Shown here: positions 39,565 through 49,379 of the stretch, one piece after another | How the letters are laid out: each line of letters opens with the position of its first letter | Position numbering within the stretch: position 1 is the first letter of the stretch | Source: Erythrocercus mccallii | Taxonomy: Eukaryota; Chordata; Aves; Passeriformes; Dicruridae | DNA length: 64,000 nucleotides | Direction: 5' to 3' | Assembly (NCBI GenBank): GCA_013397435.1 | Contig: VZRG01000307.1 | Coordinates: forward strand, 375,360 to 439,359 | Program-made: the position numbers and the translations under genes | Notes under the pieces: model-generated | Databases searched by the model: none | What the model was told of the DNA's origin: nothing | The model's input: the letters and a program-made list of their open reading frames with translations, nothing else

Positions 39565-40140
39565 CAAAAGTGTAAGAGACAAAATTTTCCATCTTCTTAT
39601 TCCCAAAAGATGAATTAAATTTCTTGGATCTGGTGCTCTGTGATAGGAAAGCAGTCATATATATGACATGTGAAGAATTCATATTCAGATCACTGAATAA
39701 CTAAACAACATCAATAACATCTGTCCTCTCTTTTATCTCCTTAAGTTTATGTCGCTTTTTCGTCTTCTAATTGCAAAAATATTTTGAATGCACATGCATA
39801 TAGCTAAGAAGAAATTTCAGCCAAAGCTTGCACGTGAATTGTTCAGCTAGGCTCTCTCCTTTTTCAAAATGACAAAAGCTGTATGTGACATCTTGGCCAG
39901 TTTTTGCAAAACTTTTATGACACTATGGGGCTTTCACACACTAGGTTGCATTTTCTTCAATTGTTTCCAGCTTGGACAAAACTATAATAAGAGAGCAGGA
40001 GATATGAGACACCAGTAAATATCAGTGCTAATGTTATTCAGTAAGGCAGGTACTTCTAGCCCTAGCCAGTGCTCATTCAAGCACAGTCAGCTAATCCATA
40101 CCATTGCTCTGTATTTGTGGTGGGAACAGCAAGCTTGCTT
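39565..40140. other. No gene seen between LTR D and LTR E
   Basis: AT-rich unique sequence. No retroviral internal region is visible. Confidence 0.55.
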
Positions 40141-40148
40141 GAGGAAGA

Positions 40149-40845
40149 TGTTATAAGTGAGCTTATAGTGTAATTCGTGTTATGTTATTTTTATAGTAAT
40201 ATTTAGTTTGATTGTAGAAAATGTAGCTTTTTGTAAAAGTTTCTTTCCAGGAAAATTCAGCAGCTTGGAGATGGCTTAGGTGCGGCCCACTGTCAGCACT
40301 GATAAGGGACAATCACCAAAAACTGATTGGATAGGTTGCAGCTGCCTCTTTGGGAAAAGGTGTAAATGGATGGCCGACAGGAGGACAAAGGACAGAAACT
40401 CCCTCAATGACTGACAGCTGCAAGGAGGGAGCCTGGCCATCAGCCCTATTGTCCAGTCCCAAGCACAGCTATCAACAAACAAAAACAGACACTAGCCAAA
40501 GCCGGGACTCACCCTGGCCAGCTTCCAACTACATTGTCCAATTATAGATGACTTCATCAGAGACCGGAGAAGCTCACTCTCTTCATTGTACACCGTAGCC
40601 TCAGGCTACGAGAAACAGTATAAGACTTCCTCAAAAATCGCATGGCTTCATGGACGTGGAGACTGTGTCGCTTTGACGCTGGTCACGCGACACCAGGAGC
40701 CAATCCCTGGGCCAGCTCCTTGGTTTTGGGATTCATTGGCTCAATTTTTCCATTTTCCAAAATTTTTCCGAAATTTGTAAATATTGTAAATAAAACTTTT
40801 TGATTTTTCTATTAAAATCGGATTGGCGATTTTTCATTTATAACA
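40149..40845 (+). mobile_element. Solo LTR E of an endogenous retrovirus
   Basis: Starts TGTTATAAGTG and ends GATTGGCGATTTTTCATTTA plus TAACA. A TATAAG box is at 40619-40624 and AATAAA at 40789-40794. The immediate flanks share AAGA (40145-40148 and 40846-40849), a 4-bp match rather than the 5 bp of LTRs A and B. The right end resembles LTR B, whereas the U3 is distinct, indicating a third subfamily or a recombinant. Confidence 0.9.
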
Positions 40846-40849
40846 AAGA

Positions 40850-42300
40850 GATAGCAGGAATAGGCAATCCTGTGTGCAGAGAGCTGCGTAAACACTGGGA
40901 ACTATGCTTTTGTCCAACAATTTTAGAGAAAACAAACCCTTAGTTAGATGAAGACAAGTGTCTTTCAGAGGAACAACAAATTCCTACCACTCTTGGCAAA
41001 TTAGGCCAAGAATCACATTTACAGTAATAATTTTGGTCTATAAAATTGGTGTTAAGAATTTTTTTTTCAGGGACATAAGAGTCCAGATTCTGCTTTCAAG
41101 TGCCCTGTTAATGTTGATCAGGAAGCTACTTCCAAAGGATTTTTAATGGTCAATCCCCTCTTGGCATGTTGCTCCCGGCTCTGCTTTCTGGATGGTTACG
41201 CCTGATGCCGCTTTCATTTATTTTGAAGTACCTGAAGTAGAGGGCAAGGTGAATGTGCTATAGGAGCCTTGGAGTCACTCGAAACTGCTCATAACCACTT
41301 TTGTGGCTCCATAGGAGACCTAACATGGGTGCAGTTATCCACAGGCTAGTTGCAGTCTCCTTGGGGCTATGAGGTGCTGCCTCTATTGTATACGCCAATT
41401 TAAATATATGCTGGACAGAAGTCTGTGCCTACAACACAGAAGGTTTTTATGACATTGTCATCTTGTCTTGTTTATCCCTCCATGTGCCTGATGCATCTGG
41501 TTGTATATCAGGGTGTTAAACTTTAAGGGATAAGAATTTTATTTCTATTTTGTCGTCAAAAGAAACTTAGAGCAGAAATTCTGTTCCTTATATGGATTTA
41601 GATAATTGAATAACATATGATTTTAAATAATTGGAGGAATTTAATTCCTTTTATGAAATCCAGGCCAAACCTGTGTCATTACAGTTTCCCTTTTCACAAT
41701 TTCTTATAATAGTGCTTTATTTCCTTCTGGGTTAGAATGAGGCTTATAAAACTGTAAAGGATTTACTGAACTGGTTGAAAGTAAGATCAATGGAAAAAAG
41801 AAAATAAATTCATGGATTGTTGTTTATCTATGTATTTCAATGCTTGATGTTTGTCCCTGAGTGATCCATGTGAAATTATGAAAAAGATACTTATATGAGA
41901 GTTTAAAGTGAATCAAGTAACATTTTTTTAATTTAAATATTGAAACTAGAGAAAGGCTCATTATAAAAAGGAAACTGCAGTCCCAAATATGATACATTTT
42001 CAAGTTCCAAGCCCAACTATTTCCCCACCTAATTTTTGACGTTGATTACTGTATATTATAGTCATGTTGTTACCTACCACGGTATATGACCAGAGCTTAA
42101 GAAGATTGGTATAGCTACCTGTTTATCTTCTTCAGGGTATGACTGCAATGGAGTTCACATGGATATCCTCACTTGTGAGGATATCCATGTTGATTTTAAA
42201 TGGTTTAGATCAAGATAAGCGAGTAGTATAAACAACCTGGATAAATGACAAGGTTACATACCAGTTCTGAGCTGCTGTTGGGAAACTATCTTATCTGAAT
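40850..42300. other. No gene seen
   Basis: Unique sequence between LTRs E and F. It contains only the perfect palindrome listed separately. Confidence 0.55.
42157..42190. repeat. Perfect palindrome, 16-bp arms, TT spacer
   Basis: ACATGGATATCCTCAC at 42157-42172 is followed by TT and its exact reverse complement at 42175-42190. It can form a stable hairpin or cruciform. The pairing does not extend into the flanks. It lies 126 bp before LTR F and is not a terminal repeat of that element. Confidence 0.97.
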
Positions 42301-42315
42301 AGTGTAATGCAGAGG

Positions 42316-42964
42316 TGTCGGAACCCAGGACATTCCTCTGATTGCCCTAGAAGGTTTGAGATCCTGGCAGGGAGACAGAGACCTCCCTGCACAGAGCTCA
42401 GGGAGACACTGTCTTTGATCTCGGTCCATGGGAGAGCTTTGGGCTAGCAAAAAGAATTACAGACCACAAGAGTGTAATAAAGAATGATAGTTAGTAATGG
42501 TAGTTAAGTAATCACAGGGTGCAAATGTAGAATATTGGGGTTTTTAGGATGGAGTCAGAAGAGACAACATGGAGGATCAGGGTGTGNNNNNNNNNNNNNN
42601 NNNNNNNNNNNNNNNNNNNNNNNNNNNNNNNNNNNNNNNNNNNNNNNNNNNNNNNNNNNNNNNNNNNNNNNNNNNNNNNNNNNNNNNNNNNNNNNNNNNN
42701 NNNNNNNNNNNNNNNNNNNNNNNNNNNNNNNNNNNNNNNNNNNNNNNNNNNNNNNNNNNNNNNNNNNNNNNNNNNNNNNNNNNNNNNNNNNNNNNNNNNN
42801 NNNNNNNNNNNNNNNNNNNNNNNNNNAGAAGTAACAAGATAAGGAAAAATAAACAACCTTGAACAAGAAAGCTGACAGATTCCTGACTCTTCTTCTGACG
42901 CGGGGCTTGGGAAAAGGACTTTTTATCAAAAATATTGGGATCTGCCAGCAGCAGAATTCCCACA
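42316..42964 (+). mobile_element. Solo LTR F (ERVK-like), interrupted by assembly gap
   Basis: Starts TGTCGGAACCCAGGACATTC and ends GCAGAATTCCCACA. It is flanked by an exact 6-bp target duplication, CAGAGG (42310-42315 and 42965-42970), the length typical of class II/ERVK integrations. An AATAAA lies at 42476-42481. The start and body resemble songbird ERVK-type LTRs as I recall them, which is memory rather than a search. The N gap at 42587-42826 falls inside it. Matching duplications on both sides show the gap does not join unrelated DNA. Confidence 0.88.
42587..42826. other. Assembly gap (240 N)
   Basis: Run of 240 undetermined bases inside LTR F. Reading frames drawn across it have no meaning. 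Confidence 1.
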
Positions 42965-42974
42965 CAGAGGTAGA

Positions 42975-44385
42975 CAAATTTTCCTGGTACAGGACTAAAT
43001 TGACTTCCCAACAACCTTTATGCACCATAAAATATTATGCATCCTAAAATCAAGAGGCCATAAGTTATATGAAATGCAGTCAGAAGCTTTATCCAGTTTG
43101 CAGCCTAGAAGTGCCCTCCAGCTTTGATGTTTTCTGCTTAAAAAATACCTTCTTGCTAAAACCATTGTCTCAGTGTATGTATAAAGACTACAGACCAAAA
43201 TCAACACCTACACAAAAGAAAAAGGTGAGAAAGAAGAAAAGCAAGCACAAAAGTATTACAGTGGTATACAATGATTTCAACTTGTTAGCCAATTCAGGCA
43301 CTAAACACAGGTACTCTGATTTTCGTATCTGCAGCCACTGTGTGCAGGAAGGGATTTTAATGATAGCCATGAGGGTGTTCTCTAGAGTGGTTTATGAATG
43401 GAATTTGAGATAAGCACCCCAAGGTATAATTTAGTTCTTCTGAACTGAAAAGGAATATAAGGTATCCAGCTACTGAATGAACACAGTACAGATGGAGGAA
43501 GTTCGTAATTAAAGATCGAGTCAAAGTTATATGTTCACTTCCCATGTTGAGTTACCTTGACAAGCTGCACTTGTGTGACTCTTCCTGTACATATGCATGA
43601 GTCTCTGTGAGTACACTCACAGAATATTTCCGAAATGCTTCACTGTGTCTGTGGAATGTGGCTGTTATCCTGGCAGTCTCCACATACTTTCTTGGAGCAG
43701 ATGTATATCTGCACCTGTTTGCCCTCCCCGTTCATTTCCACCACTACCTCAAAGGAACTTGAGCTTCTCAAGCGACTCTGCTGTGCCTCTGTGTCCTTAT
43801 GCACCTCCCAATGGGTGCTGTGGCTGAGGGCTCTTCTTTTCAGGAGAGGGAATGAAATCTTGAAATCAGAGAACAAAGGCTAACAAACATTCTGGAAAGG
43901 AGATATGATCAAATAAATCACAATTGAAAAGAATCAGAAAATTTGGAAATGGAGTGACTACAACTTTATACACTGCAATGAAATGAGGGACAAGGAAAAC
44001 AAATGAATCTTGCCAAAAATTATCCTAATTAAAATCCTAAAAGCAGGGAAGAAAGGTAAACAAAGAGAGAGGAGAAGAAACTGAAGAAATTAAATGTTAA
44101 AAAGAAGAAAGGAATAAATCTGAAACCAAGTGGAAACAATAAAATTGAATGGGATGACAAGAAGTGTGGGGAAATGGACCAAAGCTTGCTCAATTAATCC
44201 TTATTGAAATCTCAAGATTTCTTTCCTTTTCCTGAAAGCAGCATACTCTGTTGCCTAGTATGTGGTCAGATAGGCCTGAGGTGCAAAGGCGGGGTGTCTC
44301 CTTACAGAAACATGGGCATGTGGGAATGGGTTTCACCATGAGAAGGAGCTAAACTCTCAAGTCAACTCATCATTTATCAGACTTT
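42975..44385. other. No convincing gene
   Basis: A 114-codon plus-strand frame (43069-43413) and overlapping 76-82 codon frames at 43597-43883 show no recognisable motif, signal or splice support. Confidence 0.5.
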
Positions 44386-44390
44386 GTGTT

Positions 44391-44434
44391 ACTACTGTTT
44401 TCTCTCCTGTTTTTTCTCACTTTCACAGGTGAGC
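44391..44434 (+). promoter_or_regulatory. Juxtaposed acceptor/donor (possible recursive splice site)
   Basis: A long pyrimidine tract (44396-44424) ends in TTTCACAG (AG 44427-44428) and is followed immediately by the donor-like GTGAGC (44429-44434). TACTAC-like and CTCAC branch candidates precede it. It lies between candidate exons X and Y, where a long intron would be. Chance remains possible. Confidence 0.28.
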
Positions 44435-45878
44435 TGCCTTCTTCTTGTGCATTTTAACTTGGTTTTCACAAACAGGAGTTATTCAGGGTGAGCACATGCA
44501 ACCTATTCTGCACAAATCTCAGGGTGCTTCTTACTTGACAGGTAGCCTGATACTTCAGGAGGGACAGTGCAAGTAAATATGTTAGCAGAGAGAGAGCACC
44601 TCAAGGAAACGAAAATACAAACTATTAAGACCACTTGATATGAAATAAAGTTGATTAAAAGGACTGACTTGACATACTGGCTGGGTTCTGGTGAAGTGGT
44701 GCAATGTCACACAAAACACAACACACAGCTTCCAGGTAGGACTTTGATCATCTTCTAGGTATAAGGGCTAGACATGGCTTTTTCTTCCTAAGTTTAGAAA
44801 TTTGGATTTCATAAGAAAAACCTTTTAAAAAAGAGTTAACAAGTTTTGGTTAAAATATGTAAATGAGTATGAAATTCAACCTTGAAATAAACTATATACA
44901 TATATAGAGAGAGATATAGATGATACAGATATAGATATTCTTTGTCTCTTTTAGCCCTTTTTCATCTCTTCTATGGATGCTATTTCAAACTTAAAAAGTA
45001 TAAAACCCCAAAAGTGTTAAGAAAAGTGTTAAGAAAAATTGTTTTGATTCATGCTTAGGTCACGTGACCCATATTGAAGCATTTTCAAAATTTCATTTTG
45101 TGAAATGGTTCCTAAATTGTGGCTTTTTAGTATCAATTTTAGTTTTTAGCTTCCAACTTTTTTTAAGGAGATTCATTTAAATTCCTGCTTTACCCAGATT
45201 TTTAATATGAAGCAATTTTTCTACTATCCCTTCCCTGAATTGCAAGGCAAAACCAGCTAAGGAAATCCTTATAGTTCAACTTTTATCAACATACACTACA
45301 TTATTGTTTTGTGACATTTGTTGCTGCTTTAGTAGGAAAAAGCAGGCCTGGACTGGGAGAGCCAGACAGTCAACAGTTCATGATCTGTCACAAGCTAACA
45401 ACTCTCAAATATTTCCCTGGTGCTCCTTCCTCACCTTGCTTTCCCAAAAAACTGCTAACATCTGCCCCCCTAAGGTGCTATGAGAAAGGACTGACAAGGG
45501 TGAACCAGTAGTTCATGTGAGGAGTAGGATGAGGAAAAGGAGTATGGCATCTCAAGAAAAAAGTATAAAGCCTTTCCCGTCTTGAATTTATGATGGAGGA
45601 CAGGGGAAGCCTACATTTCCTAGGACCTCTTTGTTAACCCCTACCAACCACACCTCCACCTTTATTCCCAACAGTGGCTATGCACTTTCACCCAAAAATC
45701 CCTGGATTTTCTTTGAGGCTTGTTTCAAAGCTCATGGTCTGCTCCTCTGAGCTGAAGTGATGAGAAAAGGGATTTTCATAAGTGGCTAACATGTAGGTGA
45801 GTGAGCAGTGGAAGAACGGAAATTTTGCAAGATATGTATTCCTGAAATATAAAACTATTCATAAAGGCATGTTCTGTC

Positions 45879-45914
45879 AAAAAAAAAAAAAAAAAAAAAA
45901 AAGAAGAAGAAGAA
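45879..45914. repeat. Poly(A) run followed by (AAG)n
   Basis: About 24 uninterrupted A bases and then AAGAAGAAGAAG. Ordinary simple repeat; no retroposon body is recognised upstream. Confidence 0.95.
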
Positions 45915-47042
45915 ACAAAAAACTCAGGAAGCCAAGAAGGCATAGCCTGTACTAAAGGTACACTTGCTAGCTAACACTCACATATGCACAGTGTGTATAT
46001 ATGCATATATGTGCATATCATCAGGATCTACTTCTCAGTTGTGCCTATCAAAATGGTGTCTGTGGTGGAAGTGAACCATCTGCTTCACAGAACTTCTATT
46101 TATGAGATCTGCAGCTTGGCAGAGTAGCACATGCAATGTCACTTCAAGCCCTACTCCCCCAGATGAACTCCAATATGTCACTGGGTTGTCCCATCAGATC
46201 CACGTTGATTCTGTAAACAGAAACCCTATCTCCCTGCAATCTTAGTCAGCAGCTGTACTGGAGCAGAACCTATCTTTAAGACTTGCAGAATGTGTAATCT
46301 GATGTCAAAAGAACCACAGAAGGGTATTTGCCACCTGACTCTGGAATGGACAGCAGCCCTTTAATAGGAGTTTCTACAAGTTTGTCTTCATGAGTATAGA
46401 TTAAACTTCTGTGGCATTTGCTTGACTTTTCCAAGGGTATAAGACACTCTTCCACTTTAAACTATTTTTCTGGAAGTTCTGGCTCTCAACTTCTTACCTG
46501 ACTTCATGCCATTTTCGGACTGATGGGCTTATCAGTTTTGCATATTAGATATGCAATGTACATACAATATTTACCCTTAATTTTGGGATTTAGATCTAAG
46601 TCCCCCTCAGGCATCAAGGAAATAAACGTAGCAATAGAAATCTGTCTGAAAAGTCCAGTTGTACAAAAACCTGACAGGAGCATGAGCAGACCTAAAGAAG
46701 CATTATGAAACAGCATGTTAACATACAGCTGCTCCCATTATGCATGCCATTAGAACTTCTACACACATTTTAGTGCCCTCCTGCCAGCACAGCTCATATG
46801 AATTCCCCTCCAACATTACCATTAAACATATTTAAGAAATAGCCCAAAGCTTATAGTAGATAATGGTTCCTGTTGACACTACAGGAGGGCAAAGATGTTT
46901 GTGCTAGAAACTGTCTGAAGTATTTTCCAGAGGTGTTACATGTAATGACTGTACCTGGGTCAACTGACTCCTTTTTCCTGTTACATTTTGAAGGTAAAGA
47001 TGAATTTCTTGCTTTCTTTGGCCTCAATCCCTGATGGAACGG

Positions 47043-47066
47043 AAATTAATTAATTAATTAATTAAT
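47043..47066. repeat. (AATT)n microsatellite
   Basis: AATTAATTAATTAATTAATT array, fully self-complementary. Confidence 0.95.
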
Positions 47067-47912
47067 GAGGTCACACAAGTTTCCTGTGACTGATGATATG
47101 TGTTATTCATACCTCATAAGAAGGTGACACAATCTCATCAATATTTTTTGTCTTTTATTACTTGAAGGGGTTAAAGTCACACCAGCTTCTGACTTCTCCA
47201 GAAAAAAAGAAACAACACAATACTTCGTCACAAGTTATGTTGTGTGGGAGAACAGACAAAATGAAATTAGCAATGTTCTCCACATCAACAGTGAACAGCA
47301 TGATCTTGTTAAAGAATTATATTGCTTCATAATCCTCAAACAAATAACATTATAGTATAATGGATTGTTTTTTACTTCCTAAGCAGAAGAAGGTAGGTTT
47401 GTTTTTCCTATTAAACCTAATTTTCATTTCAGACACAAGATAAATGGTACATTGATGCATTTACTTATCTCTTTCTTGAAGTTTACAGTTGCAAGGAGGA
47501 AACTTATTTTGTGGCTCTGTTGATGCCAATAAAACTTACTCTCCTGATTCATAATTTATCTTTTTTTTGTTTATTTTCTGTTGCTTTGAATATGAGTATT
47601 AATGGAAGAAACGGTAATCAAATACACTTGCCATTTGTGATAGCAAACAAGTTGTTAGATACATAATTTTTTTTCATCTTGATTTCAGAAATGCATAAAA
47701 ATATTCCTAGGTCAAAATAATCATGATTTAAAAAACCCTTATTTTATTCTTTTCTCTGCTGCAGCCCTTTGGCAACAAGACTGACTGGGAAAGGGGTCCC
47801 ACCTGAAGCCTAGTCCCTCACCCTGCAGAACGTCGACTGAAAGCATAACTGATAATAGCACTATGAGCATGGTGGCAGGTCAATTAAAAGTTTCATAGTT
47901 CTTCTTTAATAG

Positions 47913-47962
47913 TGTTCTTGTTTGATGCTTCAATCTTCAAAGGAATCTTTCCGAATAGAAAA
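47913..47962 (+). CDS. Candidate coding exon Y, 50 nt, unidentified
   Basis: The acceptor GTTCTTCTTTAATAG (AG 47911-47912) has a branch-like CAATTAA about 26 nt upstream. The donor AAAA|GTAAGT has GT at 47963. Entering in phase 1, as required by exon X, it reads FLFDASIFKGIFPNRK and exits in phase 0, as required by exon Z at 49039. The phase-0 frame is also open, so the choice rests on the fit to its neighbours. Short exons are easily simulated by chance. Confidence 0.3.
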
Positions 47963-47969
47963 GTAAGTG

Positions 47970-49030
47970 TATTTCAGATAAAACATTGAAACTATACATT
48001 CTAGATTTAAAAGAAAAGGAATATTTTTAAGGCAAATTTGTTTAAAAAATACTAACAAATACTTCTAAATAATGTTGATTGACTTTAGAATGTATTACTT
48101 AGATGTAAATTTAAAAGTCTGAAAAAATGATACCAAGTACTTAAAAATCTTTAAAAGCTTTGTGCCCCTGGTTATTAGCCACTAATAACTGCTTTTCTGC
48201 ATTGGATTGAGAATAGAGTAATCTTCCTGCAAATGAAAATCCTTTTAAGGCAAATACAAATATGTAAAACTCATTCTATTCCTGAATTTTCAGAGTTTAT
48301 CCCATTTTCTTGTCACAGTACTCAGTTTCTTTTTGTCATGACAATGTTTTCTCTCAAAATTTAAAAAAAAAATTGTGCAATAACAAAAATCTTTTGGTCA
48401 TTTCTCTTTTTTTGGTCATGCTTTCTTTATGGTAGCTCAGTAAAATGTCATGTTCCTAAACCCTGTCATCAGCAAATAGTTTAGAACAAAGCTCAGTCTC
48501 AAAAAACTATTAAACATACCAAAAACCCCAATATGTCTAAAAACTACAAAGGATGGTTTTATCTTTCATAGGGGAACCCAATGTGATATTTTTTAATTAG
48601 CTATGATATGTGCACATATATGTATGGATTTCCAACCAGCTTTCCTGAGAAGTGACAAAGACATTGACTCCCTGCGTCCAGGAAAGACCATTGTACTTCA
48701 AACAGCACGAAGATGTTGGTGAATTTAGTCCTTTCTTTTTGAGTCTTTTGCTGAAGGTTATAAATTTTGCAGGAGATTCAAGTATTACAGAAGTTTTCCA
48801 GAAAGTGCAAATGACCATGAAGACAGAAGAGCTTCTGTCTACCTGCTTATTAACACGTTAAAAATGGACAGGTTCCAAATTTGACCATATCCCCCTTTTC
48901 TTAAAATATAAAGTCTTTCCCTCAAACTTTGACATGATTGATAATTACTCTGAATACACTGGAAAAATTCACCAGTTTGCAGTCTCATTTCTGTCCTTGA
49001 GCCGCATGTAGAGCTTCCCCTTGCTCTTGT
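47970..49030. other. No gene seen between candidate exons Y and Z
   Basis: AT-rich intron-like sequence. A 69-codon frame (48652-48861) has no recognisable features. Confidence 0.5.
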
Positions 49031-49038
49031 ATCTCCAG

Positions 49039-49233
49039 AGTATGTCTTTCACAGATGAGCAGACCTGGCAATGGTGGAGGGACAACTGCCCCACATGGTA
49101 CTGCCATAACCCCGTACCAGGATACCAAGAGGAGCTGGGACCATATATACCTAACAGACACATGCCTCTGGGGGATTCTGTGACGTATTTACCTAACCAC
49201 CCTAAATATTTCCCAAACACTGGAATGGTGTAA
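49039..49233 (+). CDS. Candidate terminal coding exon Z, Trp/Tyr/Pro-rich
   Basis: A strong pyrimidine tract (49013-49036) ends in CCAG (AG 49037-49038). The following phase-0 frame runs 64 codons to TAA at 49231-49233, and AATAAA follows at 49345-49350. The peptide begins SMSFTDEQTWQWWRDNC. It has four Trp, five Tyr and nine Pro, with GYQEELGPYIPNRHMPLGD in the middle. By my count 35 of 64 third positions are G or C in an AT-rich setting, which favours coding. An alternative acceptor at 49054 would enter in phase 1. The opposite strand also has an 83-codon frame, a reason for caution. Such composition is seen in small axonemal microtubule-inner proteins, but I cannot assign a family. Confidence 0.48.
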   Translation, partial: SMSFTDEQTWQWWRDNCPTWYCHNPVPGYQEELGPYIPNRHMPLGDSVTYLPNHPKYFPNTGMV

Positions 49234-49344
49234 ATAGATCAGTAACAAACAATCAGGAGGAAGAATATTTGCAAAAGAGGTAGTGTCAGTAAAAGAGATA
49301 TGGAAAAGACAAAAAAACCAGAACCAAACAAAAGCCCCAAATGA

Positions 49345-49350
49345 AATAAA
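49345..49350 (+). promoter_or_regulatory. AATAAA poly(A) signal candidate after exon Z
   Basis: Canonical hexamer 111 bp after the stop codon of candidate exon Z. It would give a short 3' untranslated region. Confidence 0.35.
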
Positions 49351-49379
49351 GGGAATATTTTCAGAAGACAATTAATCCT

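Larger units (their letters stand above)
44440..47900. other. No convincing gene
   Basis: Unique sequence with several simple repeats: mixed (TA)/(GA) at 44890-44938, poly(A)/(AAG) at 45879-45914, (AT)-rich near 45990-46018, and (TTAA)n at 47043-47066. A strong acceptor (TTTTCTCTGCTGCAG ending at 47764) is followed by stops in all frames within 45 nt. It could only begin a noncoding or terminal exon. Confidence 0.5.

Noticed and set aside
42512..43028. Several frames of 97-157 codons around the gap
   Set aside because: They run through 240 undetermined bases, so their openness is an artefact of the N run.
49055..49233. Alternative acceptor at 49054, giving direct phase-1 joining of exon X to exon Z
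   Set aside because: Possible, but its pyrimidine tract is interrupted by earlier AG dinucleotides. The acceptor at 49038 is stronger and fits exon Y, so it is kept only as an alternative.
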